Below, piece after piece: positions 13,001 to 18,136 of a stretch of 21,743 nt of DNA; position 1 is the stretch's first letter, and each line of letters begins with the position of its first letter. The stretch covers positions 1 through 21,743 of the IMG/VR virus record IMGVR_UViG_3300037427_002846; one strand, given 5' to 3'. Source of the DNA: a virus. The position numbers were made by a program, and so were the translations under genes. The notes below the pieces were generated by a model. The model did not search any database, had not been told where the DNA came from, and saw only the letters and a list, made by a program, of their open reading frames with translations.

Positions 13001-15320
13001 TAATAATATCATACCCACTTCCACCAGAAAGAACATCTATATTTTTCAATTCTCCATAATGAACTTGATCAAAAGATTTGTAGTTTAATATTTCTACACC
13101 ATTAACCAATATACCAGTATGACCAGGAGTAGTTTCGTATACAGTTCCTGTATTTTCAATCGGACATACCTGTCTTAATATTTTTTGCGATTCTAAAGTT
13201 TTATTATTAAATTTAAATGGAGATATTTTGTTATCAGTTACAATACCAGTTCTTGTGTCATCATTATCAACATTAACAAATTTATCATTATAAAGATCGG
13301 AACCACTTTTTGCAAATTTAAGTGTTGTTCCATTTACTCTTTTTACAAAGTAAAGACCTTCATCCATTATAGATGATTTAACTACAAAATTTTCTATAGA
13401 AGTCCCACTGGTAGGATCTACATATGCATCATTAATTATTTGTGGTGTATAATAAATTGAATCACCAGTATAGAATCCATGATCATAGATAGGTACTCCA
13501 GATGGAGTTTTTGTAGCACTTGTTATAATTTCATATTCATCACCACTAAAACTTCCACTAAAGACAATTTTACCATCACTAACACCTAATGACTGAGATC
13601 CGTAGGTTGGAATAGAATTAGAAGCTATTAATAATTTGTCTGTTTTTTTATCTTTATATACGTTTTGTATATTTGTAGAATTAACAGATGCTTCAGGGAA
13701 ATTTATAGCATTTGTTTTTAAAATTTGCCTTTCTATCGTATATTTTAAATTTGTATCGACTTCACCCTGACCTTTAATAACAAAAGATCTTGAAGAAGTT
13801 AATTGCGTTATATCAGATACTGGTAAATTTCTACCATCACTACCAACCAAAATAGCAACAGATTTATCCCCAACCTTAAAATCATGATCAGTAGTTAGGG
13901 TAATTTCATAGGTAAAATCAGAATCATCTTTAAGATCAATACTATCAATCTTATATACAGCAGCTACGTTGTAAAACCACTCATCCAATTTAAATCCAGT
14001 ATCCCCAATACCTAAAGTTTTTATTTTTATAATGTCTCCATCTGTATAAAGACAATTATCACTAGAATACTCTAAATCATCAATAACTGATGTGATTCTT
14101 ACTTCAATTGTATCATCAGGATCTACTACAGATTTTCCATATGCAAAAGTATTAATCCCTATTGTAGATCCACTTAATATAGTTTTACCAATTCCACTCA
14201 ATCCAAAAAATTGAGTTAAATTTTTAGATGTATATGAACTAACACCTGTTGTATTATCAATATATGTAAAATGTAATTCTCCAGTACTTGCAAAACCAAC
14301 TGTTGAATCTACATCTACAAAAGTAATACCTGCACCAATTTCTCCAATTACTCTTGTTCTAGGTGGAGTAATAAAAGTTCCATATGTAGAACCTTCTACT
14401 CTAGAATCTCTATTATATCCAGCATCTAAACTTAACTTATAAAATGTAGTTCCAGCACTAACATTTATAGATTCAACATGAGTTATAGGAGCATATGCTT
14501 TATCAATATTATTATTTTTATCCGTATTTTGATATAAAGTGGATAACTCAAGATTTGTTGGATCACCAGAAATTGGTTCTACAACAAAATCTCTTGTTAT
14601 TTTATAATTTGCATTAGATGGTGTAAAAAGAAATTCAGAAGGTCTTATAATTTTTACATTTTCATTATATAAAGCTTTAAATAGAATTTCAAAACCTCTA
14701 TCAGTACCTTTACTTAAATAAAAGTCTTTTGACTGTTTTATAAAAATATTTTGATCTAAATTGGAAGATAATTTTTTCCCTTCAAGTCCAGGTGTAAGTT
14801 GATGTTTAGACTTAAGTAAAAACTCTTTAAGAAAAAGAGAACTTAAGTTTTGTATAGAATCTCCTTTATTATGTTCTGCTGCACTTGAAGTTTCAAATAC
14901 TAATTCATCAAGATGAGTAGGATCTTGATAAGATGTAACTCCAACAAATCCCCTAACACATCCTGTAAATGCAAAAGTAGTTATTCCAGTATATGTAATA
15001 ATTTCATCGTTAATTTTTAATAATCCATAAGAATCTGGAAAACCCAGAGTTCCTGTTGGATTATTTTTCATATCAACTTGAATTGTTTGATTGCTAACTC
15101 CTATAGAAGCACCCAATCCAATATATTCAGTAAGACCGACTTGTTCATCAATCTTTGTATATGCATCAATATTTTGAACCAAATCTATTGGTCCACCTTT
15201 ATACTCTTGCCCCTGATAATATGTTTTTAAAAAATCAACAACTAGTGGATATTCATCTATGACATATCGAGGAAGTTGATTCTGAACAATATTATTAAAC
15301 TGGATTTTTTTTGTAGACAT
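1095..15320 (-). CDS. Giant baseplate/tail structural protein at the gp7 position (4741 aa)
   Basis: A single uninterrupted frame of 4741 codons lies between gp6 and gp8, where T4 has gene 7 (wedge protein, 1032 aa). The first ~250 residues (YPLVVDFLKTYYQG near residue 25, then QSKDFYLSKGTDRGFEILF and a FTPSNANYKITRDFVVEPISG segment) look like the conserved start of cyanomyovirus gp7-type proteins. Residues ~1293-1387 form a YHYH-like domain (GWAYDGNPIYGPYGY, then NNGR and TYAYFATID). Glycine-rich GxGY...PP segments and VGIGTT strings recur along the chain. HG-x-TGD...VKVDxxTFKLA modules occur near residues 611-672, 976-1021, 1906-1953 and 3054-3116. Six cysteine-containing repeats occupy ~3490-4035. 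No signal peptide or membrane segment is evident. Start ATG 15318-15320 is 18 nt after the gp6 stop and has no clear Shine-Dalgarno site. Virion role is well supported; gp7 equivalence rests on position and the N-terminus. A composite wedge/fibre protein is possible. Confidence 0.88.
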   Translation of the reverse strand: MSTKKIQFNNIVQNQLPRYVIDEYPLVVDFLKTYYQGQEYKGGPIDLVQNIDAYTKIDEQVGLTEYIGLGASIGVSNQTIQVDMKNNPTGTLGFPDSYGLLKINDEIITYTGITTFAFTGCVRGFVGVTSYQDPTHLDELVFETSSAAEHNKGDSIQNLSSLFLKEFLLKSKHQLTPGLEGKKLSSNLDQNIFIKQSKDFYLSKGTDRGFEILFKALYNENVKIIRPSEFLFTPSNANYKITRDFVVEPISGDPTNLELSTLYQNTDKNNNIDKAYAPITHVESINVSAGTTFYKLSLDAGYNRDSRVEGSTYGTFITPPRTRVIGEIGAGITFVDVDSTVGFASTGELHFTYIDNTTGVSSYTSKNLTQFFGLSGIGKTILSGSTIGINTFAYGKSVVDPDDTIEVRITSVIDDLEYSSDNCLYTDGDIIKIKTLGIGDTGFKLDEWFYNVAAVYKIDSIDLKDDSDFTYEITLTTDHDFKVGDKSVAILVGSDGRNLPVSDITQLTSSRSFVIKGQGEVDTNLKYTIERQILKTNAINFPEASVNSTNIQNVYKDKKTDKLLIASNSIPTYGSQSLGVSDGKIVFSGSFSGDEYEIITSATKTPSGVPIYDHGFYTGDSIYYTPQIINDAYVDPTSGTSIENFVVKSSIMDEGLYFVKRVNGTTLKFAKSGSDLYNDKFVNVDNDDTRTGIVTDNKISPFKFNNKTLESQKILRQVCPIENTGTVYETTPGHTGILVNGVEILNYKSFDQVHYGELKNIDVLSGGSGYDIINPPFLHIKDSVGTGATGYAAVSGSLRDIRIIDPGFDYQAPPTLKITGGNGSGARVSVNMELMEHSVPFDADSPRVGLGTTGSLPSTIGFTTYHKFRNAEQVLYVTDNQEVVGGLTTSSTYYAAVVGTGGTTIRLHKDEAGVLAGINTITLTSRGLGKHFIKSFDKKSIVESINIISGGSGYQNKKRTAVSSGIDTSSNSIKIENHDYKSGEIVTYTCDGTPIAGLTTATDFYVTKVDNNNFKLSSVGVGTTASDFYYKTNQHRPLSSIGVGTHVFNYQDISLSITGDVGINSVGSDTFELKVQPLFRGEITSIHLSNNGVGYGASEIINFNREPEVTLLSGSDAQLTPVVSVDGKIIEVIVENKGTYYNSPPNLQINGDGVGCVATPVLKIVDLNGNASSVGIGTTINYVLDSVNVIQEGGGYTRENTSIDVINSGIDCKVRSNIQKWSVNLFEKYYQTQQISDDDGIIKDGNFGLQYNHLYAPRKLRQTVFATNQEGKSLYGEPDLRKVNGQEVPSDNHSPIIGWAYDGNPIYGPYGYVKNEGGTVSQMKSGYVEEASIKENRPPLSIFPSGFFTNDFTYKAVNDETVLDENNGRFCVTPQFPSGTYAYFATIDDSGAEQGGQFNTYKLPVFPYLVGKNYYSTPNDFNLLSSSNQNNYHLDDISEYNWCRNTTPYNLIHDDTVYYPYLPIPNKLDQTIEVLGTKPGVLESIGIETGGNKYRIGDKVIFNDEGTRGYDAAAKVSRLLGKSVSSVSAATSSITNVEIYPSDQKGIYSLVSAEPHYWINRDIIKISGLSTTSSEIGGVYNAGITSTKLSVTGVGTTAVAIGTDGATGIVTHISVRGDLSKLQSNDILGIGTETLKLLNVEPLLSRIRVLRAANGVTGVSHTVTSEILEKPRRLTVNSGFTSDYEYRVNQQIYFNPVDSVGLGTRSGVGIGTTIAFSNPGIGLTQKFIQTKAIYIPQHGLKTGDKLTYSPNQGEGLNIRWDGSDAVDTGISTLTDGQTLYAGVITNDLVGVSTVKVGLGSTGTFVGIASTQRGSTTVFFSGVGTGVYHSFKTNYDVITGEMRRTRATVSTGETHGLLNYENVYMNVVSGLTTTVTVKYNDYNRRMVIDPKSYTSSGVNTTTNAITVNDHGYDTGDKIIHTVGVASASPGGLDDNGIYYIVKVDSNTFKLAATGFDSKESKPNVVGITSTGDGGLINPINPPLKVYKNSLVEFNLSDSSLSYAVQSTNYPAFVLNFYTDENLTKRWETSLQSTSFNVTRNGAAGVSTDAKVKLSVTNDIPEILYYSLDPIFESTLPLVKKEIKVDADVLSGNEVQLVDSDYSGKQTITIGATNQFSYTLKESPERLSYGTTSLVSYETDSPTAYGAIGDFEITNPGRNYYSLPGISTINSEVGDGAIIEPKSTSVGNIRKVKVKDIGYDFASDITVKPDASLPQIIKIDALMSVESIGITSFGRGYISSPDLILLDGKTEKPILDLDLKYTLGNPKVEILKNTKGISNAAPTIITDKNSNGIGIATVGFNTENYDVTIQLSVGFSTADTFPIAVGDKVFIEGVGVGIGTTARGYNSKDYDYKLFEITAVDQNYGGIGTITYNLSNYFTGLAPGLSAGSFDFVNSSGRIVPQKFMPTFDVVLTPNEFSKNEVVTGSISSTRGTVQSWNGLTGILRVTSTKGFFINDVLEGLSSGTQGIASSIKTFDSYIKLDATSRVEKGWGTDSGFLNADIQRIQDSDYYQNLSYSLSSKIDYNTWNESVSPLNHTLGFKKFANYQLESTASTRVGLSTELSDVSVVNDLYGIGNLNCVYDFDLVTENALDISGDDAFSTEITFTSRILEDYSESVGNRVVSIDDFSGTFNSNPRATRFNTVNRFTLSERRALKYITFVRDKRFTGQRQLMIVDLIHDDIRGYINQYGRVESVYDQGDFDFALSGSEGQLNFYPIKYSVNDYFVATLSYNLDDNLLSTGSTVIGRSIVDSESVTIGTGIGTTTIVGIASTYRSAKVIININPDISGTEHEYNQLNIIHNGDEVDIMEYGRLTTVNTPESIGGLGTYRGYIDGTELKVDFIANSNVGIGTTGVINTILVGIADSAYTGIGTVDLKHARIESRTTEITSSSSPGINTIGSWPVEYEAGYGVIQVTDATNQVYSMFEFAAITDYISETSTETFDVEFGNVASGVSPSGLGTFGSKVSSAGTVSLLFTPVASINAQVNVYMNAIRIQDDTKDTIDFNNGTIESGFGEYAGTESAVLKGFGLSHKGDPIFRKPFNGRDSDIVDVTNNTINLPNHFFVTGEELVYTNPGTGYTMAIGVASTDGFTGVGTTTLLPSKVYAVKVDDETIKLAESVSKALQTVPEVVDITSVGIGTSHCFNAVNQNKKALVSLDNILQSPIVSTAVTTQTAGQVFTTDDLIEFAGITSFFGGDLIKIGNEIIRIDSIGVSGNDNLIRVSRSWAGTTLAGYGTGSLITKVGGNYNIVDNTINFVEAPYGNVPLSTSTNPPDSRDWVGIATGSSFEGRTFMRSGVPDTANEPYWRNYIFDSISSQFTGQESEFILKSDGSNVSGIVTDNAIILINDVFQTPNIDGQGITNEYSITEDATVGVTTISFTGTGSSTTDANVGTLPRGGIIVSVGSSEGFGYQPLVAAGGTVTVSAGGTIKSISIGNTGSGYRAGIQTVNVGIQTLSRVGTNVIGIGTAQITTGNITGIAVTNMDHLFYSPRKVANVGYSSVTGISTITTQTDHGLSVGDEVRLSGIAFTCDYAPRLGIHTAVYDNVSGIMTVTTAVGHGLSTSGQKSVVIFTGLAFTCGLDGGASTHYYPRGQDSAYHTAVKITKDGAKKTLSDAVYNPNTGIMTCTSASHGFSNGDKVKFALNSLTFTCDKDSHESLHTYPRESDTIAGQWITVSNVTTNTFRVNVLPVAPSTNTGVHTFVRALADGLTHNDGDIAIDVGYAANSDQFTHQFVSATSGAVVVGGSYPHRYVGSVNGAVISGGEYTHSFVSAGVGSVSVTGIGTTTATDATYNATTGNLVLTIPSHGLSDSDTIGIATGSIVFTCGMDSYTTNKSYPRSTDPIAGVTTTITGYTENTITVYVGTSATATHNVTDATYNADNGNLVLTIPSHGLSADTSVRLKQDSLKFRCEMDDYATIHTYPRYTDPGFSTAINIDSKTANTITINVGTSKTANYSISTAVYNASVGILTVSVGAGHSLLTGQSIGIKTESLYFRCSRDSYATVHRYPRKPDPYYTGTTVSAVGVGTTTFECNIGVSTVPTFYVGFGSVQSAILAPRLNNNSDSKFDVAANGSEILRVVNSKTFETQTGISTRNHLYARGGVVNGFNKVVFDDPLSYSNIPLEYSDTSAGIGTNATIDVVVGQGSSVISFTIQNTGSGYANLEKLTVPIGGTTGIPTDPSKTFTEFVVDIERIFSDEFTGWSVGQLEVLDNIERYIDGSKTNFELTLNNASISIVAKKGSKIDVQDVLLVFVNNIPQVPGKGYKFPGGSVITFTEAPKIGDTIEIIFYKGTGGQDVVERKIIETVKPGDDLTIGRLISQDNWLQEVARVPISVDSTDRVSTPPYYGPGNSSDSSLERPINWCRQTEDKIINEKGVGKDRELYEPVINPYSPIIKSVGIGSTVIYVENARPYFDPQDEVNQLPELLVDSDFTFQKKVKFASQEDKIGAAGTAIVSGLGTISSVAISTGGVGYSTAMVSFATTSLGGKEVGIGSTSTTAFGTPIIGSAGTITGIAITSVGAGYTSSNPPAVLISPPTISEEENKVDYYQGDSGIIVGFGTTTIGAGSTNYQLIFDLHIPLTSDLRDSSIAGTAVTISGISTGDFFVVNNSTVGSATTSINSVDTGGAVIGVGTQFLNNVYEVNNFEIVQSPTGVGTTGVGIGTTHLNRVFVKVTNFNTWSGQWPSFSGAGIQTGNYFGAYSWGKINLTSRSESIAYNAYTLGGTGGISTSTVVRRSESLKYKDYRTP
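3220..4860 (-). repeat. Block of six cysteine-containing protein repeats within the giant gene
   Basis: Six units share an order of motifs: a YN..TG strand pair, a SHGL..GD-like turn, F(T/R)C and, in most units, a (H)xYPRxxD segment. The cysteines are at residues 3526, 3574, 3646, 3821, 3906 and 3992. The last three units are spaced 85-86 residues apart, so they are true tandem copies of about 255 bp. At DNA level, 3658-3690 and 3913-3945 match over 33 bases with one mismatch, exactly 255 bp apart, which indicates a recent duplication or gene conversion. Function of the repeat fold is not known to me. Confidence 0.8.
4000..4150 (-). repeat. Short in-frame repeats (about 17 residues) in the giant gene
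   Basis: Three successive segments near residues 3724-3774 resemble each other: FTHQFVSATSGAVVVGG, then SYPHRYVGSVNGAVISGG, then EYTHSFVSAGVGSVSV. Each has aromatic-x-His-x-aromatic-Val followed by a small-residue turn and a Gly-rich linker. They sit between the third and fourth cysteine repeat units and account for the unusually wide gap between those units. A beta-strand repeat is likely; nothing else can be said from sequence. Confidence 0.6.
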
Positions 15321-15338
15321 TTTATATACTATTCTATC

Positions 15339-17330
15339 TTAGTAAAGGGATACGGTTGAAGAAGATCTAGTAGCTGTTGTTGAATTACCTCCACTATTAC
15401 GACCTCCAACACGAACTAGATTGCCATTATGATAACTTGATGAAGTAATATAGTTAGAACCAGAAGGATCTAATCCAGAAGCAATTTCATCAATAATAGG
15501 ATCAAATAAACTGTTATTAATATCTAGTTGCAAATAAAGATCCTGTAATCCAATCACATCATTAGATCTAGGACATGCTGAAATTTCAATAACTGTTTGA
15601 CCATCCTTAATCATTCCTGATTGAACGTTGACTGGATTGATAGTAACAACACCACTCTTATAATCAATCGTTCCAACGTTTCTTTTGCGAATAATTGGAG
15701 ATTGGGAATCTATTGATGGTAAAGAGAAGAAAAATAGTGATCCAGTTAATCTATTAGTATTAGGTAGATCTGAAATGTAAACATCATCCATTATTCCTGC
15801 AATTCTAAATGCAGATGATTTAATATTATAACCACTCATTCTTTTTATATAAAATTCGTTACCAAAACCAATAGAATACTCAGCAAAAGAATTTAATACA
15901 ACTCTTAAGTCTCTTCTCATACTTACTGTTGTAATATTAGAAGTTACTGCTTCATTACTATTATCAATTATAGACAAGAATTTACTATATTTAAATCTAG
16001 CACCATATTTGTTCACTTCTGAGGATTCCGCATACTTATTTGCATTATTTTGAACAATACTAGAAACAGCATCTGCGGATTCTGCAAGATTTGAGTTATA
16101 ATATATCTTTGAATCAATTTCAAGGTAAAGATATTTCAAATCAAGGATTTCTGGTATAATTCCTGCTACTGCATACTTCTTCAATTTTAACTTTATCTGT
16201 TCTTTGATCAAATTTGGTAAAAAATCACCATTTTTTGGTTTTATGCTAATAAAAACTTTTCCATATTGTGGGGGAATAAGGTCTTCTCCACCAAAAACTG
16301 AAATTGACTCCGTTTCTGGATAAATTTTTGAAGGAACTAGTGATTCATAGTCATTTGCAGTAATTGCTCTGTTTTGGGAGGCATAAATTCGTGGAGCAAA
16401 CTTTCTAACTGACTCTACGGACTCAATATCCTCTCCACCACCAGCAATTATGCCTGTAGTAAGTAAAGATATACCAGTTGTAATATTATATGTGCTTGCA
16501 TTTCTTGTATATTGCAATCTTCCCGAAAAATTAAAGGAACTTACTCCATTTGCAGCATCACCGTTAGAAGTGATGTAATTTATTGTAATAAAATTACCAT
16601 CTTCTAGTGCTTTTCCAAAAATTCCATCCCCAAAAAATATTTCATATCTTTCATCTTCAATTTCTTGTAAAAAATAAACTTTTGAGTCATTTTTTACGTC
16701 AAAAAGACTATCCTGAGAACTATATTTTGTTTGTGTTGCAGAAGCTTCAGTTGGACTGACTGTAACTTCTATTAAATCAGTATCAACACCAATATTTGGT
16801 AAAATAAACTTCTGATTTGGTACTCTTGCAGAATATGTGTAAGTTTGAGTCAATAAAGTTCCTTCATAAATCTCAATATCATTAAATGTTGCAATCCCAT
16901 TAGAAACAGGAACCGTAATATCACTTAAAATTGAAAAAACAAAAGATTGTCCAGCAAAAGTTACTGCCGAAGATGCTACTGGACCCCTTTTAAGAGTCAC
17001 CGTAGCAGGTGCTGGTGTAATTCCATCAGTATTAACAAAGAACGATACTGTTGCCCTTGCTGCTTGCCTTGGACGGGGTACATAACCTATGTTTCTTGCT
17101 AGTGAAACTATGTTTTTTCTTAAAGTTGCGGTATCGATGAACACTTCATTAGTGATCATGTTCGCATTATAAGATGTTATGTAGGTATTATATGCTAAAA
17201 CGTCTAAAATTGTTGATAGGTTAGATCCCTCGAAGTCATAATCCGTAAAATTCGAGTTAGATTTTAGATATTCTTGTAAAGTTGTCTTAACCTCATCAAA
17301 ATCGAGGTTAGAAAAGTTAGCTAATGGCAT
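15339..17330 (-). CDS. 6: Baseplate wedge subunit gp6 (T4-like, baseplate J family)
   Basis: The protein is 663 aa against 660 aa for T4 gp6. The N-terminus (MPLANFSNLDFDEVK, then DFEGSNLSTILDVLAYNTY and NEVFIDTATLRKNIVSLAR) is the conserved gp6/J-like opening I recognise from cyanomyoviruses. A glycine-rich GIIAGGGEDIESVESVRKFA segment followed by RAITANDYESLV matches the core of the baseplate J-like family. In T4, gp6 dimers join neighbouring wedges into the continuous ring of the baseplate and bind gp7, gp8 and gp53. The start ATG is 17328-17330, only 2 nt after the gp25 stop, with AGTAGG at 17336-17341 as a plausible ribosome site overlapping the end of gp25. That arrangement suggests translational coupling. 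It is followed 18 nt later by the giant gene. Nothing is truncated or broken. Confidence 0.96.
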   Translation of the reverse strand: MPLANFSNLDFDEVKTTLQEYLKSNSNFTDYDFEGSNLSTILDVLAYNTYITSYNANMITNEVFIDTATLRKNIVSLARNIGYVPRPRQAARATVSFFVNTDGITPAPATVTLKRGPVASSAVTFAGQSFVFSILSDITVPVSNGIATFNDIEIYEGTLLTQTYTYSARVPNQKFILPNIGVDTDLIEVTVSPTEASATQTKYSSQDSLFDVKNDSKVYFLQEIEDERYEIFFGDGIFGKALEDGNFITINYITSNGDAANGVSSFNFSGRLQYTRNASTYNITTGISLLTTGIIAGGGEDIESVESVRKFAPRIYASQNRAITANDYESLVPSKIYPETESISVFGGEDLIPPQYGKVFISIKPKNGDFLPNLIKEQIKLKLKKYAVAGIIPEILDLKYLYLEIDSKIYYNSNLAESADAVSSIVQNNANKYAESSEVNKYGARFKYSKFLSIIDNSNEAVTSNITTVSMRRDLRVVLNSFAEYSIGFGNEFYIKRMSGYNIKSSAFRIAGIMDDVYISDLPNTNRLTGSLFFFSLPSIDSQSPIIRKRNVGTIDYKSGVVTINPVNVQSGMIKDGQTVIEISACPRSNDVIGLQDLYLQLDINNSLFDPIIDEIASGLDPSGSNYITSSSYHNGNLVRVGGRNSGGNSTTATRSSSTVSLY

Positions 17331-17332
17331 TT

Positions 17333-17734
17333 TTACCTACTTGACTGCAAAACAAATTGTAATTCTTGTGATGGAATTTCTGATCCAATCACATTATATG
17401 TGATAATTACATCAAAACCGTTATTTTTAAAATCAGCAAATGCTTCTACATTACGTAATTCTACTCTTGGTTCATTAATATTAATTGATTCACGAATTTC
17501 ATCAGCAATAAGAGTTGCATTTATATCATCTATATTCTCAAATAGAGATTCTGTAATCCTTGAACCAAATGAAGCACTAAAAAACTTCTCTCCAGGTAAT
17601 GTAAAGACGATATTTCTAATAGAACGGGCAACTGCGTTCTCATTTTTAATCGCAATAAGGTCATCATTCAGTGGATTGGACTGAAATGTCATACTTATAT
17701 CTTTAAAACCTTGACTTACCCGTTCTACTGGCAC
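17333..17734 (-). CDS. 25: Baseplate wedge subunit gp25 (T4-like, GPW/gp25 family)
   Basis: The protein is 133 aa against 132 aa for T4 gp25. Visible family marks are FKDISMTFQSNPL near residue 10, then SIRNIVFTLPGEKFFSASFGSRI, where the P-G-E and F-G-S residues match the gp25/GpW-type lysozyme-like fold, and an EPRVELRNVEAF strand near the C-terminus. In contractile tails this subunit joins the wedge core to the sheath. The start is GTG at 17732-17734. An in-frame stop lies a few codons upstream and no ATG intervenes, so GTG is the best start and gives the usual MPVERVS opening. A late promoter motif lies 21 nt upstream, and gp6 follows 2 nt downstream. Assignment is confident. Confidence 0.96.
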   Translation of the reverse strand: MPVERVSQGFKDISMTFQSNPLNDDLIAIKNENAVARSIRNIVFTLPGEKFFSASFGSRITESLFENIDDINATLIADEIRESININEPRVELRNVEAFADFKNNGFDVIITYNVIGSEIPSQELQFVLQSSR

Positions 17735-17755
17735 ACTAATACGGCGATTATTGTT

Positions 17756-17763
17756 TATTTATT
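17756..17763 (-). promoter_or_regulatory. T4-type late promoter motif for gp25, gp6 and the giant gene
   Basis: The minus strand reads AATAAATA inside TTAATAAATAAA, the same 12 bases found upstream of gp8. It lies 21 nt before the gp25 GTG and between that start and the preceding small gene. This is the expected place for a promoter driving the structural operon late in infection. One base differs from the T4 consensus TATAAATA. Confidence 0.65.
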
Positions 17764-17783
17764 AAGGATTATAAATGATTGTT

Positions 17784-17930
17784 TCAAATAATCATCATTT
17801 GGTCGTCATAGTCAAGTTCATCCTCTTCAAAATCACCAAATATTTCACTTTGCACTAAATCATCACGTTTTTTAGGAGTAAGACGGTCATGAGAAACCTC
17901 TCTTAACATCTTCTTTTTGGAGTCTTCCAT
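17784..17930 (-). CDS. Small acidic protein of unknown function (48 aa)
   Basis: The reading frame runs from ATG 17928-17930 to TGA 17784-17786. The protein starts MEDSKKKMLREVSHDRLTPKK and ends in a strongly acidic stretch (FEEDELDYDD) followed by QMMII. The basic N-terminal half and acidic C-terminal half are unlike random translation. It fills the space between a terminator at 17961-17986 and the gp25 late promoter. No Shine-Dalgarno site is evident. A weak late-like GTTAAATA (6 of 8 matches to TATAAATA) lies between the terminator and the start and might drive it. I do not recognise a family. Confidence 0.7.
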   Translation of the reverse strand: MEDSKKKMLREVSHDRLTPKKRDDLVQSEIFGDFEEDELDYDDQMMII

Positions 17931-17960
17931 AATTTTAGTATGTTTTTACTATTTAACAAT

Positions 17961-17986
17961 AAAAAAAGGGGGATTGCTCCCCCCTT
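17961..17986 (-). terminator. Rho-independent terminator
   Basis: On the minus strand AAGGGGG, a 7-base loop and CCCCCTT form a 7-bp stem with a GC core, followed directly by a run of Ts (7 As on the plus strand at 17961-17967, the inner two of which belong to the stem). It lies just after the stop of the basic 48-aa gene (17990-17992). It therefore ends the transcript carrying the glycosyltransferase-like gene and that small gene, and separates them from the structural module. There is no T-run on the other strand, so it acts in one direction only. Confidence 0.88.
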
Positions 17987-17989
17987 AAT

Positions 17990-18136
17990 CTATTTTCCTT
18001 GTCCTCGGTACTTCTTTTTTGCTTTATTGCGAGAAGTTGCGGATAGGAGTGTGTTAGCCGAGCGTCCTTGACGAGTTTTTTTGGGCATCGAGACGAGTTG
18101 GACGGTCCCCCATGCCCCTTGCGTTGCTTTTGCCAT
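17990..18136 (-). CDS. Small basic cyanophage-type protein (48 aa)
   Basis: The reading frame runs from ATG 18134-18136 to TAG 17990-17992. The protein is rich in Lys and Arg, with MPKKTRQGRSANT at residues 17-29 and SRNKAKKKYRGQGK at the end. I recognise this as a small basic protein recurrent in cyanomyoviruses, with no function I can name; nucleic-acid binding is a guess from charge. Its start shares one base with the stop of the glycosyltransferase-like gene (TAATG), so translation is probably coupled. An internal Met at residue 17 is an alternative start giving a 32-aa core. The terminator follows within 4 bp. Confidence 0.78.
   Translation of the reverse strand: MAKATQGAWGTVQLVSMPKKTRQGRSANTLLSATSRNKAKKKYRGQGK

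Noticed and set aside
17400-17684. Plus-strand 94-codon frame
   Set aside because: Complement of gp25, which is clearly recognised.
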